A DNA stretch of 64,000 nucleotides. Origin: Undaria pinnatifida (lineage: Eukaryota > Sar > Phaeophyceae > Laminariales > Alariaceae). The stretch's first letter is position 1. Every line of letters begins with the position of its first letter. The translations under genes were made by a program, and so were the position numbers. A model generated the notes under the pieces. That model did not search any database and was not told the DNA's origin. It worked only from the letters and a program-made list of their open reading frames with translations. The stretch covers positions 2,832,415-2,896,414 of the forward strand of contig JABAKD010000013.1 of the NCBI GenBank assembly GCA_012845835.1, given 5' to 3'. Below, piece by piece: positions 43,241 through 55,508 of the stretch.

Positions 43241-43581
43241 CTCTTTTCGTTTTTCCTCGTTCGCTGTGATGCTACCACAAAAGTAAGTGCTGCCCTGACT
43301 ACTATTAGTATCTCAACACAGGTACACAGCAAGTGTGCACCCCAGGCGGCCCCTCCGTGTCGTATCTTCATGCAATTGATGGAGACCGTGAATTCGACCA
43401 CAAAAGATATTTCCTTTCAACAATGAATACCGCAGGTGGATATGTCACCTGCACTGTCTACGCGGCTTGAAGGGGACCTCGTCAAGCCCGACGGCATGAA
43501 AAATGGATGGTTTCGTACTGTATTGATACCCGCGCATATTTTTCCCGCTGCTCTTCCGGTCTCGACGTCCAACATATATAC

Positions 43582-43778
43582 CTCATCAACGCAGTTGCCT
43601 GCGCGGAAAGCGATGTCATGGTAGCAGCCCGTTTCTATGCCTAGCCCCGCCCACGTCGAGGCTACTTTCGGTTGCAACACAGGCCACGAGCGGTAAGCCG
43701 CCACGTCCAGCGCAATGGAGGCTATGTTGGCGAGTTCTTCATGGATCTCGTTGCCTCTCACCGACCGCATCCTGCCGG
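43582..43778 (-). CDS. Exon 2 of FAD amine-oxidase-like gene (set B)
   Basis: This 197-bp exon has the same length, entry phase 1, exit phase 0 and border sequences (CCCCAG acceptor, GAG/GTATAT donor) as the set A exon at 2640-2836. It reads GRMRSVRGNEIHEELANIAS, then IALDVAAYRSWPVLQPKVAS and ends GNCVDE. The first codon spans the intron and becomes GCC, so the GGR signature is AGR here if exon 1 also ends in G. That is a change in a normally invariant FAD-contact motif and could mark a decayed or specialised copy. Its first exon would lie beyond 43.8 kb on the minus strand; none was found up to 64 kb. Confidence 0.7.
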
Positions 43779-43944
43779 CTGGGGCGTCAAAGTTCCATTC
43801 CAGAAACAAAGTCCACGCAGGTCAAACGTTCAACGGGGTTCTCGCGTGCCATGAATGTCAGCATCCAGTGACGCAGGTGTTGGTTGCGCACATATCGCCA
43901 TTTTGTCATGTCTGCTGTTGTTCGAATATATATTATGAAATTTA

Positions 43945-44690
43945 AAATTCACTCCATCCAGCTGTCAGATCGAATATTTTGTCGAAACTCATCTTTGCAA
44001 GCTGTGTGGGATACTCCGATCGCGCGTATTACGGGTTGTGTGTCCTCATGAAGGACATAGGTCGGTGACTCCCCTTGCAACTACAGTGTAGCTATCAGGG
44101 TCAACAGGGTGATGTTAGCCAGTCTGTGCACGAAAACTATACAACTCGTTTGTGAGGGGGACAAACTCTGACAGCTGTGGAAGGAAATACATCAGTTTAT
44201 CATGTGAATACTGTAAGTCGAATAACCGGTGAGGGGAAGGCGGAGTTTTTAAAGATTTGGGGGTCTGATTTTGATTAAATGGGGGGCGGGAGGGGGGGAG
44301 GGGGAAGAGGGGACGGGTGGGGCAGGTTAATTTGTGCGTGGGAACTATAAATCCTTCTCGTGGGGGAGGGGGGGGGAATGTGGCGGGGGGAGCGGGGGGC
44401 GGGGGGGGGGAGGGGGCTTTAGGTCGCATAGATGTAGGAGTTTGCTGCTAGGTCTAGTCGATGGTGCGTGTGGTGGGGAAGGAGGGGGCGTTGGGGGCGG
44501 GGGTGGGTGGGAATTACAGCAGAGGCATGGACGGCTCTAAAACAATAACAAGGCGATATCCATGGCGTGGAAGTGTTTATTACTCTAGCGGATTTCGATA
44601 TTATTAGGAGGGGCGTTTGAGCAAGAAAAAGCGAGAAAAAAAATAAAAGGGGGGGGGGGGGGAGGAATGGGATTTCAAGAGGTTCAGGTC
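43945..44690 (+). repeat. Dispersed repeat R2, long copy
   Basis: The same order of landmarks as 30062-30780: CAGCTGTCAGATCGAATATT, CATCTTTGCAAGCTGTGTGG, ACTCCGATCGCGCGTATTAC, ACTACAGTGTAGCTATCAGG, G-rich tracts (44280-44420), TTGCTGCTAGGTCTAGTCGA, GGCATGGACGGCTCTAAAAC and GTGTTTATTACTCTAGCGGA. A G-run at 44650-44662 ends it. Confidence 0.85.
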
Positions 44691-44699
44691 ACATATAAT

Positions 44700-45250
44700 A
44701 CTAAAAAACACTCTAGCTATGAGATCAAGGATCGACACTGATCTTCGCAACATGTGTGTGATCCTCCGATCGCGCGTATCAATCATATACGTAAGGGCTT
44801 GCTATACGCGTGGTGCTGGGTCTAGGTGATCGTGCCGCGTGTCGGGAAGGAGGGGGCGTTGGAGGGGGGGAGGGGGGATGAATGAAAGCTACGTCATCGA
44901 TGGCTAGACAGATAATGACGTGGTATCAATTGCTTAGAAGTGTTTATTACTCTGGCCGATCTCGATTGTATGTGGGGCGTTTGAACGAACTGGTCGGGGA
45001 ACGAAAGGGGGGAGGAGGGCGGAGATGAGTTGGATCTACGGCATGGATGGCTAGATGGATAACGAGATGATATCAGCTGGCTGGCAGTGTTTACTACTCT
45101 GGTGGATTTTGATTTCAGGTGGGGCGTTTGAACAAGAGGGATCGGCGGGGGGGCGCCCATTTCATTATGTGCGCGGAAACTATAAACCCTTAAAGGGGAC
45201 AAATCTGACAGTTTCAGGAAGAAGACACCTTTTTATATCACCCGCCTGGT
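44700..45250 (+). repeat. R2, adjacent second copy with tandem right-hand modules
   Basis: A diverged terminal module (ACACTCTAGCTATGAGATCA) is followed by the right-hand module GGTGCTGGGTCTAGGTGATC. Two further repeats of the GGATGGCTAGA ... GTGTTTACTACTCTGGTGGA ... GTGGGGCGTTTGAACAAGAG unit end near 44990 and 45135. A GCGCGGAAACTATAAACCC module closes it, out of the usual order. Confidence 0.75.
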
Positions 45251-46465
45251 AATTTTTATGATTCGAGAAGGTTTGATGTTACATGTAGTATGCAACCTAG
45301 TTAAACAATATATGTAATATGATGTATTACACGGGAGAAGGCATGGGTTGGAAAGTAGTTCTTTTCGCCTTGGCCTCGGTATTCGATTATCGAACCTACG
45401 ATTTCTCGGTCAGATCGCTTTATTCGGGCGCTGTCTTAAAGGGGGGGACTCCAACGCCCCTCATCCTGCTTTATCCGTTCCATAGCTGGTCGTGAACGCG
45501 TGCGCCTTTGGGAGAGACAAGCGAGAAACGACCAGCATTGTGTATTTTGGGCGGTATCCTCAATCTTTTCAAATGATCTTGACGTATGAAGCGGTTATAC
45601 GAATATAGCAGGGGAACACGCTGCCATATTGGCGAATTTTCCAAAGTGGCACAACAACCTTTCGTGCTGGAACAACGTTTTTTTTTTATTTGCCGCCTCG
45701 AAGTGTCTGCCCTATCGTAGGCACTGCTGCGCCGTTTCTTTTCGATACCTATCTACCGGGTTTCTTGGTCAAACCCCATGGTTCGAGCGTTTCCGGTTTC
45801 GACCCATTCCTTATCCGTTCCCTACCTGGCCGTCAACGTGTTCTACGGGGAGTGAGGGACACAAGCTATGATGGGCCGCGATTTTAGATTTTGGATTCCC
45901 CGGTAGATGTTTGACTGAAGCCGGGTCAACGCGTGAGCGATGGCGTGCCAATCGATTATACAAACCAAAAAACATATTCTTAACAATGCCAGCAATCGAT
46001 GATGCATCATCATCATCAGTAGATACTTAGAATTTTCTTGTGTTTCAGCGTGTCGAAGACGTTTGCCTCTATAGAGCAAAGCCTTGGTGGTCTCGAATTT
46101 TTGCTTGCGGTAAGCACGCCTAGTATACCAGCATTTCTCGTCTAGATTATAGGTTTAAATTTTGGGTCATTGCTTTTTTTTTCAAAGTCTGCGTTCTCAA
46201 GCTTTAGTTTCAATCTTGGTTTATGGGGTGGTTGCAAGCGAAATACGATGGAGGGGCTCCTTAAGTTGCGGCAGGGATAACATGCGGTCAGGCTCGTTCA
46301 GGTTCCGAGTTACACAGATGAAGCAGCAGTGAGTGACCGATCATAGCTACTGCTGTATTTCTAAGGGGAACTCGTCAAACCCCTATCGTAGCTACCGTTG
46401 GATTGCTAAGTAGACTCGTCGACCTTTACTTTTCCATTAATTAAGACGGACACCCAGTAATGCTC
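45251..46465. other. No recognised gene
   Basis: Includes a weak duplication (TTATCCGTTCCATAGCTGGT at 45472 and TTATCCGTTCCCTACCTGGC at 45811) and two related 45-bp stretches near 46345 and 46385 (AGCTACTGCTG, AGCTACCGTTG). Nothing coding is supported. Confidence 0.35.
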
Positions 46466-46469
46466 CGAA

Positions 46470-46545
46470 TCGGAGTACCACGCCCAGCCTGCAAATATGA
46501 GTTTCGATGAAAATTTCGATCTCACAGACAGACGGAGTGTATTTC
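46470..46545 (-). repeat. Solo R2 terminal module, minus orientation
   Basis: GAATCGGAGTACCACGCCCA, then GCCTGCAAATATGAGTTTCG and AAAATTTCGATCTCACAGAC, is a diverged complement of the R2 terminal module. The rest of R2 is absent. Confidence 0.6.
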
Positions 46546-46819
46546 TTGATGTACTCAATTTACGAGGGGGCTTCGCCGGCGGCGGAGTATGGGCCGCGGT
46601 CGAAGCAAGTGCCCGCAGGCAACAAAAACAAATTCATCCAAAAGCAGGTTTGCGATGCCAAGATTTTGAGGGCTGCTTGTCCCGCGCCCGTGAAATGCGC
46701 GATTACCCCGGACGGATCGGAGACTAACGGAAATATGTTTACTGATATTCAGACGTAGTACAATTAATGCCGAACGCCAATCACTTGAAAACGTCCTGTT
46801 AATGATAAGCTACGTCCAA

Positions 46820-47460
46820 CAGGGGGCATACCATGGGCCGAGAGTGCGGGCCGATAATAATGTCGAAGATATGATGGGCAGGGCCGGGCCGGACCTAGCC
46901 GATTATCTTCGGAAATGTGATGGGCAGGGGCGAGCTTGGCCGAGAGATTGGAAAATTTGATGGGCCGGGATGGGCCTGGCCGAGAGGTTTGAAAATTTAA
47001 TGGGCCGGGCCGGGCATATAGGTCTGAAAACTGTTGGGTGGGCCTGCCCGGGCCGGGCTGAGATTTTTGAAGTGTTTTGGGCCAGGCTGGGCTGCGGCCC
47101 ATCATGTGGAAATGTATGGGCCAGGCTCATCCGCGACTAGTTATGTGAACAATTTAATGCTCGGGAAGGGCCGCTTTCCATTATGTGAAATATTGATGAT
47201 CTAGGCCGCGTCCCGGCCCATCAACTCGAAATTGGACGGACCGGGCAGGACCGTGGCCCATGATATATGGTTTTCATATGGGTCGCCCTGCCCAGCCCAT
47301 GAGGCGGCCGACGAGTTCCATCGGCCGGCCTGGGCCGCGGTCAATGAAATACTGTTGCTGCTACGATGACGAAATCCACCCTGCCCATGAGATGGCCCAC
47401 ATATATTTGCTGACCAGTCCGGGCCGCGGCCCACCATGTGGTGTGTGCGCCTATGCCATC
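46820..47460. repeat. GGGCC-rich degenerate minisatellite, locus 2
   Basis: Units of about 35-60 bp combine GGGCCGGGCC-type blocks with AT linkers (GAAAATTTGATGGGCCGGGA, GAAAATTTAATGGGCCGGGC, GAAATGTGATGGGCAGGGGC). The style matches the array at 16870-17320 on another part of the window. Confidence 0.8.
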
Positions 47461-48985
47461 CTCAATCGTTGCGGGTTTGCGCGGAGCCGATCCCGGTGGT
47501 ATTTTTGTAGGGTAATCCGCAGTTCTGTCGCGACTCTCTTCGGCCTGAGAGCTGATCATTATAACGGCCCTCCCTGTCATTTTGATATATATTTTCACTA
47601 CGTACACAGAAGTATGTGGCAAAGCGGCAGCAGCTTTGATGACCTGTAAGTCCCGCTACAGTTGGGCTGAAGTTTGAATATGTGATTCCACGTCGTTGGA
47701 TTTTCTTTTTCTCATATCGTACTGTTGTCGGACAAGTTATGTTTTACTGCGCTGCATCGATGACCAGTGCCAGTGTACGTATAAAGTGTTGTTTTATAAA
47801 GCTTTTTATGACATATAGCGCTACCGCACTACAACGCAGCGTTTGTTTGTTGTCTACACATATATTTCGTTGTTTTCTCACGCGCACGTCTCCAGCGAGT
47901 GCGGCCTGGGTTACATATATACTATAAAGTTGGCCACCCTGGAAATCCTACCGTCTCTGAATACACGAGCACACGGCGAATCATAGTCGGCTTCATCAAC
48001 TTTTACCACCGCGACAGTGACGGTGGAAACTGCCAAAAATTGGCCGTGCGACTGCTGGGAGCCTACGTAGCAACTGCGCAAACAACACACAACATGGCGT
48101 CGGCTCACCGGATTTATCCACTTTAAACAAGACACGAGGCCACACCAACCACAGATCAGACACTATCATGACTTGGTGGGGTTCCTATGGGCGTGGCTGT
48201 CATTTGAAGGCTTCAGTCGGAGTACTGCGACGGTGAAATAGCACAGAACGCCAAATAATCACGTGTGCGGAGTTGTTTTTGACAAAATTCCTGTTTCAGT
48301 ATTCTTACTCGTTGACGTTATAGGATGCACATATATATATATCATTTTTCGTTTGGTGGCAAAGCAACTCAGTTGTATAAGCAACAGAAACGAACAGCGG
48401 CCTGCTAAAAAGCCACTGGTCGAAGCACACTTGCAATTTACTCTATAAAAGATGGAACATGGTACGAGTCCGAGAGGGTTCCGGCAGGAACTCGTGCTGG
48501 TGTGTACTTGTATCTACCTTCAATATGTTGCGACTGTGAGCGTTCGTGGCAAGCCCTCCCCCCATGATACATGCTGCTGCTCCACACTTAATACGTGAGA
48601 ACGCCCGGCCGAAGTATGACGCACGCTGCAAATCTGAGTATCGACAAATAAATGCCGCTGCGATGATAAACGCGCAATAATCAATGGGGGTTACGAGGCG
48701 CTCCTATTGATAGCTCTGTTCTTTTTTTGTTCGGAGAACTCTGTGTTGGTGGGGCGGGACGTGGAGTTTTAAACAAACGAGGGTGGGTGCAAAAGGTTTT
48801 ATATCTCTCTTGGCGCTATCGTTAATTGAAAACTTGCTTCATTTGTGATCAACAACAACAGCGAGCTACGACGTTTTAATATATACTGGCAATGGGTTAC
48901 TTGAACCTACCTGTCAATGGCGTTTTTGGGGCGTTCTGGATGCGCGTAGTGTCAGGTATTCAGATACTCGAATGTTTTCTAAGGC
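47461..48985. other. No recognised gene
   Basis: Unique-looking, AT-richer sequence with an ATATATATAT tract at 48330. No domain-bearing frame was found. Confidence 0.3.
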
Positions 48986-48989
48986 ATGG

Positions 48990-49905
48990 TTTCCCCGTGT
49001 CATGTACTGCAGGTACTCGCAGGTATTCAGGCATTGACAGCTTTTAATACCCAGGTACTCGCAACGACTCAAGTTAAGTCCAGCTTTTCATGTTTTAGGC
49101 TCTCACAAGCAATAATAGACTACATGGATATGTGTGGCATTAGTCTAGATACTCTGGGGCTCAACATGCGCCCTCAGAAATTTTACATCACCTGCAAGTG
49201 CTCGCAGGTGTTAATTATCAGCTTTAAACATACTCCAGGTACTCACAGGCACTCAATCATCGTCAACTTCACGTACTCCAGGCACTTGCAGGTAGTCGCC
49301 ATCACACCAGCTAGACTATGGGTATTCCAGGTTCTCCCGGGTAGTAACTTCCAACTTTTGGTGCCCCAGGCTTGAACTCACATGTAGCACGAGTAGTCAG
49401 CTTCGGCCTCCGATGTTCCAGGTACTCAACTGGTACTCAATCATGAGCAGCTTCACCTGTACTCCCAGACATTCAAATAGGTTTCAACTTTACTAGGTAC
49501 TCCAGGTACTCAATCATATGTACTCGTACAAGCGTATTCAAAACCATAAATACTCCAGATACTTACGCAGGTACTCGTCCAAGCCCATGCAGATACTATT
49601 ATCATTTTCACCTTGCTACGAGAAGGTTTATAGTCTAGTTCATTTACAGCTTCGGCTACGGCAGGCTGGCTTCCGCAGATAATACTAGTCAGTTACATGT
49701 GCCGGCTCTCCAGGTGTACTCCGCTTGCACTAAATAAATAGCAACTTTTGCTACTCGCAGGTACTATTTACAACTTGAGGTATTCCAGGTCAGGTACGAG
49801 CATTCGTTTTCACCTGATGGTACCGGTACTGCAGGTACTCGTAGGAATTTGTTCAGATACAGCCTTCGATACTTCAGGTACCCAACAGGTACTCAATCAA
49901 CGGTA
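48990..49905 (+). repeat. Degenerate CAGGTACTC minisatellite
   Basis: The word CCAGGTACTC or GCAGGTACTC and near variants (GCAGGTATTC, CCAGATACTT, CCAGGCACTTG) recur dozens of times over 900 bp. They are often paired with AATCAT and CAGCTTCA/CAACTT words (AGGTACTCAATCAT, AGCTTCACCTGTACTCC). A higher-order period of roughly 60-100 bp is suggested but irregular. Confidence 0.85.
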
Positions 49906-52145
49906 AATTGATGCACCTCGTTTCTGTATTCGTCCGTGTGCGCACCGATGCCGTCTCCTCGAACATGTATCCTTTCATTTAATGCAACATGTTCCCTCCA
50001 CTTGGATCCTCGGGAGATACAGGTAAGTCGTGCCGCTTCTTCGTGTTTGCCAAGGGCACACCGGGTGGAGGGCCCGCCCGTTGACGAAGACGAAGAGCCG
50101 TGCGTTGAATGGCCACTTCAACTCCTCCTCATTCCTCATTCCCCCCAACAACAAACCGATGCCCAGGTGTATTCGTTGCACGACTTCACGTCCGCTATTT
50201 CTTTTTTGTCTACGCTGGGTGGACGCGACAGCGACATTAGCGACATGAGAGGTAGATTTACGGTCCCTCATAGCGCTTACCAAGGCCCCGCGTCACGACC
50301 GTCGCAGGCATACGCGGACGATTGGTGCTTCACAGATACGGTTGAGCGCACATATTGTAGTCTGTTTGGTAAGAGATGATACGGTATGTGCCTATTAGTT
50401 CGGTTGCGATGCTGCATATTGTGCTCATGTGAACTCTATGCGTCGAGTCTATCCTGCTCGTGTGAAACTTTTTTGTCATGATAGTTCGCCGTAGTTTCTA
50501 ATTTTACTCGGTGATTTTTGTACAGGGTATGTGGTGGTTTTGCTTAGGTAGGAATATATGCGTTCGGGGTCGCTTTCTTGCGTGCAGGTTTGCATATGTG
50601 TGTGTGTTTTTTGTCAGCTCGTTCGTCTCGAAACGTATGTGTAGATAGTCGTATTCGCTTCCGTGGCCGTTTAGCAGCGTTTGTTTATGGTATGGATTGG
50701 GTCGTAGCTGACACAGTGCTCATTATTCCTCGGCCCGCCAGCTCCCCGTGAAGGAATGCAGGTGGTGCAGCCGGCCAAGCTGGCAACAGCTCCGAGGCAA
50801 CGACAGGACTAGCCATAGCTGAAACCGGTCCTATACCGCGAAGATGGAAGGTGTGCGTCAGTTTAGTCGCAGGCAACTGTAATATAGCGTGCACGTGATA
50901 GCGGGCATCGTACTCGTTAAACGCGCGCTTCAGTCGCAAGGTCGTGAAAGCAACGTCGTGGTGCTCAATCAAACTTTTTGCCTTTTTTGGGGGCGCGGAG
51001 GAATGCGTTTCTTCTTCGCGATGGTGGGGGTTTGTGCCGCTTTTATCTTCGCATTTGGCCATGCCACGGTTTTTAGTCCTTGTAGTTTCATAGCATGCAT
51101 GTGTTTATTTGATTGGGTGTGCCGCCCGTCTCGCGTATGCCGCGCCTGGATATTAACTCTGGAAGTTTGTATAAGAAGCGCATGATATGAGGTGTATGGC
51201 GTAACACGCGGAGGTCGATTTCTTGCAGGACGCGGGTGAAAGTTTGTTAGGTGCGATCGTAAGTGTACATAGCCTGCCCTTTTTGGGTGGCGACTGACGA
51301 GCCGCCACAGAGGTTTTGTATTTGTAGGGTACGAGTATGCGCAAATGCCGCCACCTTTTGATGTGTGTTTTTAATGGCGTAGTTGAGAAACGACTTTTGG
51401 CGTGTACACATCCGCAGCACGTGTTTCCTTGGTTGGGGGTACCTATTTAAATATACTTCGAAGTATGACGCCTTGTTGCTTGTTTAGTATGGCCTCTGTG
51501 CCGCAGATATCGTGGGCGTGACTGGCGCAGTCGCCACAGCTTTGTAGCGTAAACATCTAGGTGAGTGTGTGTGGCGAAAATTGCTGTCCCGTTTTTCTTT
51601 TTCTTTTTTGTTTTTGCTGAGAAACGTAAAGGACAACGAATGACGGCAACATATTTTGGAGGGAGGGGCGGGATGTATTCGGCGGAAGAGGCCGTATGAT
51701 GTCGCACGGAATTAGTGTTTGTTGTGGGAGATAGCGGTGCGGCGGCTCCTTTCTGATGAAAATCTATAGAAAATTGTATGAGTTTCGCTGAGTGTGCAGC
51801 ATAATATATATTTTTGTCGCTGTAACGCCACATTTACATTATTGTAGTAGTTACTTCGTCGGGAGAAACGAACACCAGGATAACATATGTATGGCCGATT
51901 ACCACAGCAGTATTAGTGGAGGGGGCAAGAAGCCGAGGGTTGATGAAAATTTATTGCATCAAACGTAGTTAAAAGTTTTCTGTTTGAGGGCGTCTTTTGT
52001 GTTTCAACGGTGTGATTGCACGTGTATCGATAGCTTTGAGTATGTCTTTATTATGTCAGTTTGGTAGGTTTACGTGTCCCTCGGTCTAGCTACATGTTCG
52101 AGTATGCCAACGAAGAAGAGGAAAAAAAGAAAATGATAAATTCCA
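49906..52145. other. No supported gene; two open frames noted
   Basis: The frames at 49936-50379 (plus, 147 codons) and 50685-51062 (minus, 125 codons, starting MAKCEDKSGTNPHHREEETH) have no motif I can name. The second has a Lys-rich PPKKAK segment. Either could be an exon. GT-rich stretches dominate 50380-50700. Confidence 0.25.
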
Positions 52146-54655
52146 TGCGTTGCTTCACGTCTGTTGTCGCACACCCACCTTATCTGTTTTGACGGGGAGG
52201 AGGGTCGTCGCCGCTAAGGCACAACACTATCAGGTTTATGTTGCGACCTTGCTTAGGTGTTACCTCACGAATGGTACTAGCACCGCCGATGTTCGACGCT
52301 GGGAAAGATGGTGTTCAGTGCCTAAGGTCCACCCAACTTTCCGTGTTTGACAAAAGGGCCGACCTTGGCGATTATTCTAACATTGGAGAGGTACCAGAAA
52401 CAAATTGGTGGTATACTTCCCTGAGGGTCGACTTAGGTCGAGGTCGGACTGCCAGCAGAGTCACCGAGGTGCCGAATGGCCACGTGCTCCACACATAACA
52501 ATCAACAAACCAGCCTCGGACACAAACCGACTTAGACTAGTTTATTTCCCTTCGTGACATCTCTCACGCCCAGGCGCCTGTACATGTGCTATTTCTTGCG
52601 GTACCCGTCGGAACCATTAGCTGCGACGGGTGATCGGTGCGCCTGGTTTCGTGTATATACTAGTACTGCTAACACCTCGCAGTTGAGCCACTCTACTCGT
52701 GTGCGGGGCCTCATCAGCAACTATCTGGGCATGACAGCTACATTAGCGGGTAATCGCATTCCGGATACGGTTGGAGGGACGTGTGTAAAGGGTTGGTATG
52801 ATCTGCAACAATCACAGGCGGTAATCAATATCTCGCCAACGTCGACAGGAGTCTGGCAACCGATATACGCCCTAAACCTGTGAGACCGGGGCCGTTGCTG
52901 AACCACCGGCGTCAACCAACATGACGCGTATCAATAGACGTTTGTTGGTAACGTGTACGTGCACTACTTCCGGAATAGGGACCAATTTTGCGGAACGCAA
53001 TCCACCGTGTTCAGGTCTCGAAGAAGACACCGAGGAAGGGTACAGTGAAGGATTTCATCCCATGTTTTTTTCCCCAAGTTCGAGGTAATTGGGCGAGTTA
53101 CTTCGTGCCTCGCAAACGAAAGTACTCCAGGCCATCATCTAAGTGAGGCGCGCCCTTTGCCGTTTCATGTTGCGGGTCAATTTTTTCCTATTTGTCGCAG
53201 CGCACGAGAGATCGAAGACCGAAAAGAAACAGAGGAGGCCACTCGCAAAAGCGAGACCTCGATAAACAAAGCTGAACAATGGAACAGGAAGTGACCACCC
53301 CCTTACGTTATACTGGCTAAAGTTAGTTATCTTTGCAAGGACTGTCACGTGCACACCTCCGACATACATGCAACATCGCTGCTTCGTGTCCGCGCCGAGA
53401 AATTAGTGGTGACGAACACGTGGACCCAAAGCACGAACGGAGGAGATGAAAGCATCGATTTTCCCGACGTTAACCCTATCAGGGCCCCCAAAAATCTCCC
53501 TCTGATAGCGTCAAGTAAATTCGTTCCCAAAAAGGGTGTCCAGTCGAAGAAGCGTGAAGCCGGGGGGGCAGGCAGCGTTGGGGAAGTGGTCGTATGTACT
53601 TGGCTGATTGCTGTGAACGGGTGCAGGCAGTCGGTTGGTTGGAGCGACTCAGGGCGTGAAATGCACTAGAGCAACTTCGAGACCAGGACCCGTAGGACGC
53701 CACTTCAAAATAGTTCCGACCATCAACAGGCATTTCGGCGTTAATAATGAAGCTCGATCGGAGGTGGCATGCAGCCATCGGGAAGTCTTGCTTTCGGCGT
53801 ACCTTGTAAATTAGGCAGAGGTTTTAATTTTAAAGTGCGGCTTTCGATATCCGCCGGCCACGCCCTAATTCGGGCCTTGACCTAGTTCGCACCTGGTATG
53901 TGTATATCTGTTGTGAAGAAAAAGTGTTCCACGCACATGAAAGTATGATCGAGAACAATCATTCCCTAGCGATGGTCTACAAGGAAAATCTGTCGGCAAG
54001 ATGCAGACTACCCGTGCATCCATTCAGCTTGTTCATGGCGTCAAATATTGGGAAGAGATCCACCCATTTTCACTCAACTCGCGGTGATGACGAAGCCGTA
54101 CACCTGCATGATTGTTGGCGTCGCTGCCAAGACTCTTCGCGGACCGTCCAGGTTCCACTTCCGTCCCGATACATTCGTGCTATTACTAAGCACTTCCCCA
54201 GCCTCAACAGCGTCAAGCCCAATAACTACCCTGTTACCTTTCTGGTTTAAAAATACCGTACGCTTTCCTTGGTTCCTGCCTTCAACTTGGTGTGAGAACC
54301 TCAACCACACAGTCGACTATCGGGTGGCGTTTCCCGTCTAATGCCATACAGAAGCTGTTGCAAAAAGGCAAGGTGAGCGCGCCGTGGAGAAACCATGTTT
54401 TCACATATCCGAACTCCTGGCCGGCCCAGTGAATTTTGAGCATACTACCCATACGGTCAAAATTCCTTCGTCTATCTCATTTTATCGTTTTGCGCCCGGT
54501 CGTTTGCACCTACAACGACGCCGTACACATTCAAACCGTGATGAAAGCAGACTACATATTTGCGCTTCATCTCTGAAAGATTGTCTTAAAATCGTGCCGG
54601 GTTTGCCGTAAGAAAACGACAGGTGGTGAACAAATTTTATATATTACTCTCGTGC
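52146..54655. other. No supported gene
   Basis: Plus-strand frames at 52238-52498 (with VPETNWWYTSLRVDLGRGRT) and 52554-52883, and both-strand frames at 53349-53778 and 53900-54340, lack a recognisable domain or splice logic. No repeat family was detected. Confidence 0.25.
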
Positions 54656-54659
54656 AGTA

Positions 54660-54960
54660 CCAGTGCATCCCCTCGCTCAGGAGACTTACAATATGCCCAA
54701 GTGTCCGCCGTGTCAGAAGCATGGAAGCACGTACAAATAGTTGACTCCCCGCCTCATATATAAAATACATGTCACAAAAGGCAACGGCTGCCGCTTCTCG
54801 GTGAGAAGTCTTGTCGGCGGCAGCACTGCTCGAGACTTACAGTATGACAAAGCGCTTGACCAAATCAAAATGCCCTAGTGTGCTCCGCGCCAGGTGCATA
54901 CAAGCACGTACTTACAGTAGACTCCCCGACTAGTGATTAAGACACATCTCGCAACACACA
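54660..54960 (+). repeat. Degenerate tandem duplication, about 175-bp unit
   Basis: GAGACTTACAATATGCCCAA ... AAGCACGTACAAATAGTTGA with CTCCCCGCC is echoed by GAGACTTACAGTATGACAAA ... AAGCACGTACTTACAGTAGA with CTCCCCGAC. The two units share order but differ by indels. Confidence 0.6.
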
Positions 54961-55508
54961 AGAGCATACCCGGACCTCACCCCTGAACAAGGTCACGAAA
55001 GCGGGCGGGTATAGAGGGAGGCCTATTCTCGCAGAAGCTCGAAATCACTCGCCCAAGTGAACCCCCAGATTCTCTTCGAAAAAAAAGCTTTTGCAGTGCA
55101 ATGTTTCTGATATGAACCCTCAATAGAATGGTGTAACCCTAGGTTGCGCCGAAACACGATAACCTCAAGTACTTTAGTCAGTTAGAAGCACAGTTGTTCG
55201 TGCGATGGAAATGGAGTTTTCCCTGCTATCGTGCCTTGATTTCTTTATACCCCATTAAGAACCGTCGAAAACCCAGAGCTCGCAGTATGAAACCAAGAGT
55301 ACATCACCTACCGTCTCAACGTCCGCAAGTCTAAGGCCTCAAAGCTCGAGCATGTCAATCGCGCAGTACTGAAACACCCGGAAAGCGTCGTATCATACCT
55401 CGAAATGTGCTCACTTCCAACCCCCGACACAATCTTGCTGTAGATAGACCAATCCGTCCGCTATCACACACGAAACGGAACACAGTGACATGGTAATGGG
55501 GCGTTCTG
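54961..55508. other. Downstream of the FNIP-repeat gene
   Basis: Holds a TCACTCGCCCAAGTGAACCC core of the CGCGAGTGAC MITE family at 55046-55065 and otherwise unique sequence. It would include the 3' untranslated region of the minus-strand gene; no polyadenylation signal stands out. Confidence 0.4.

Noticed and set aside
49936-51062. 147- and 125-codon frames
   Set aside because: Could be exons, but there is no recognised motif, splice logic or paralog in the window to support them.
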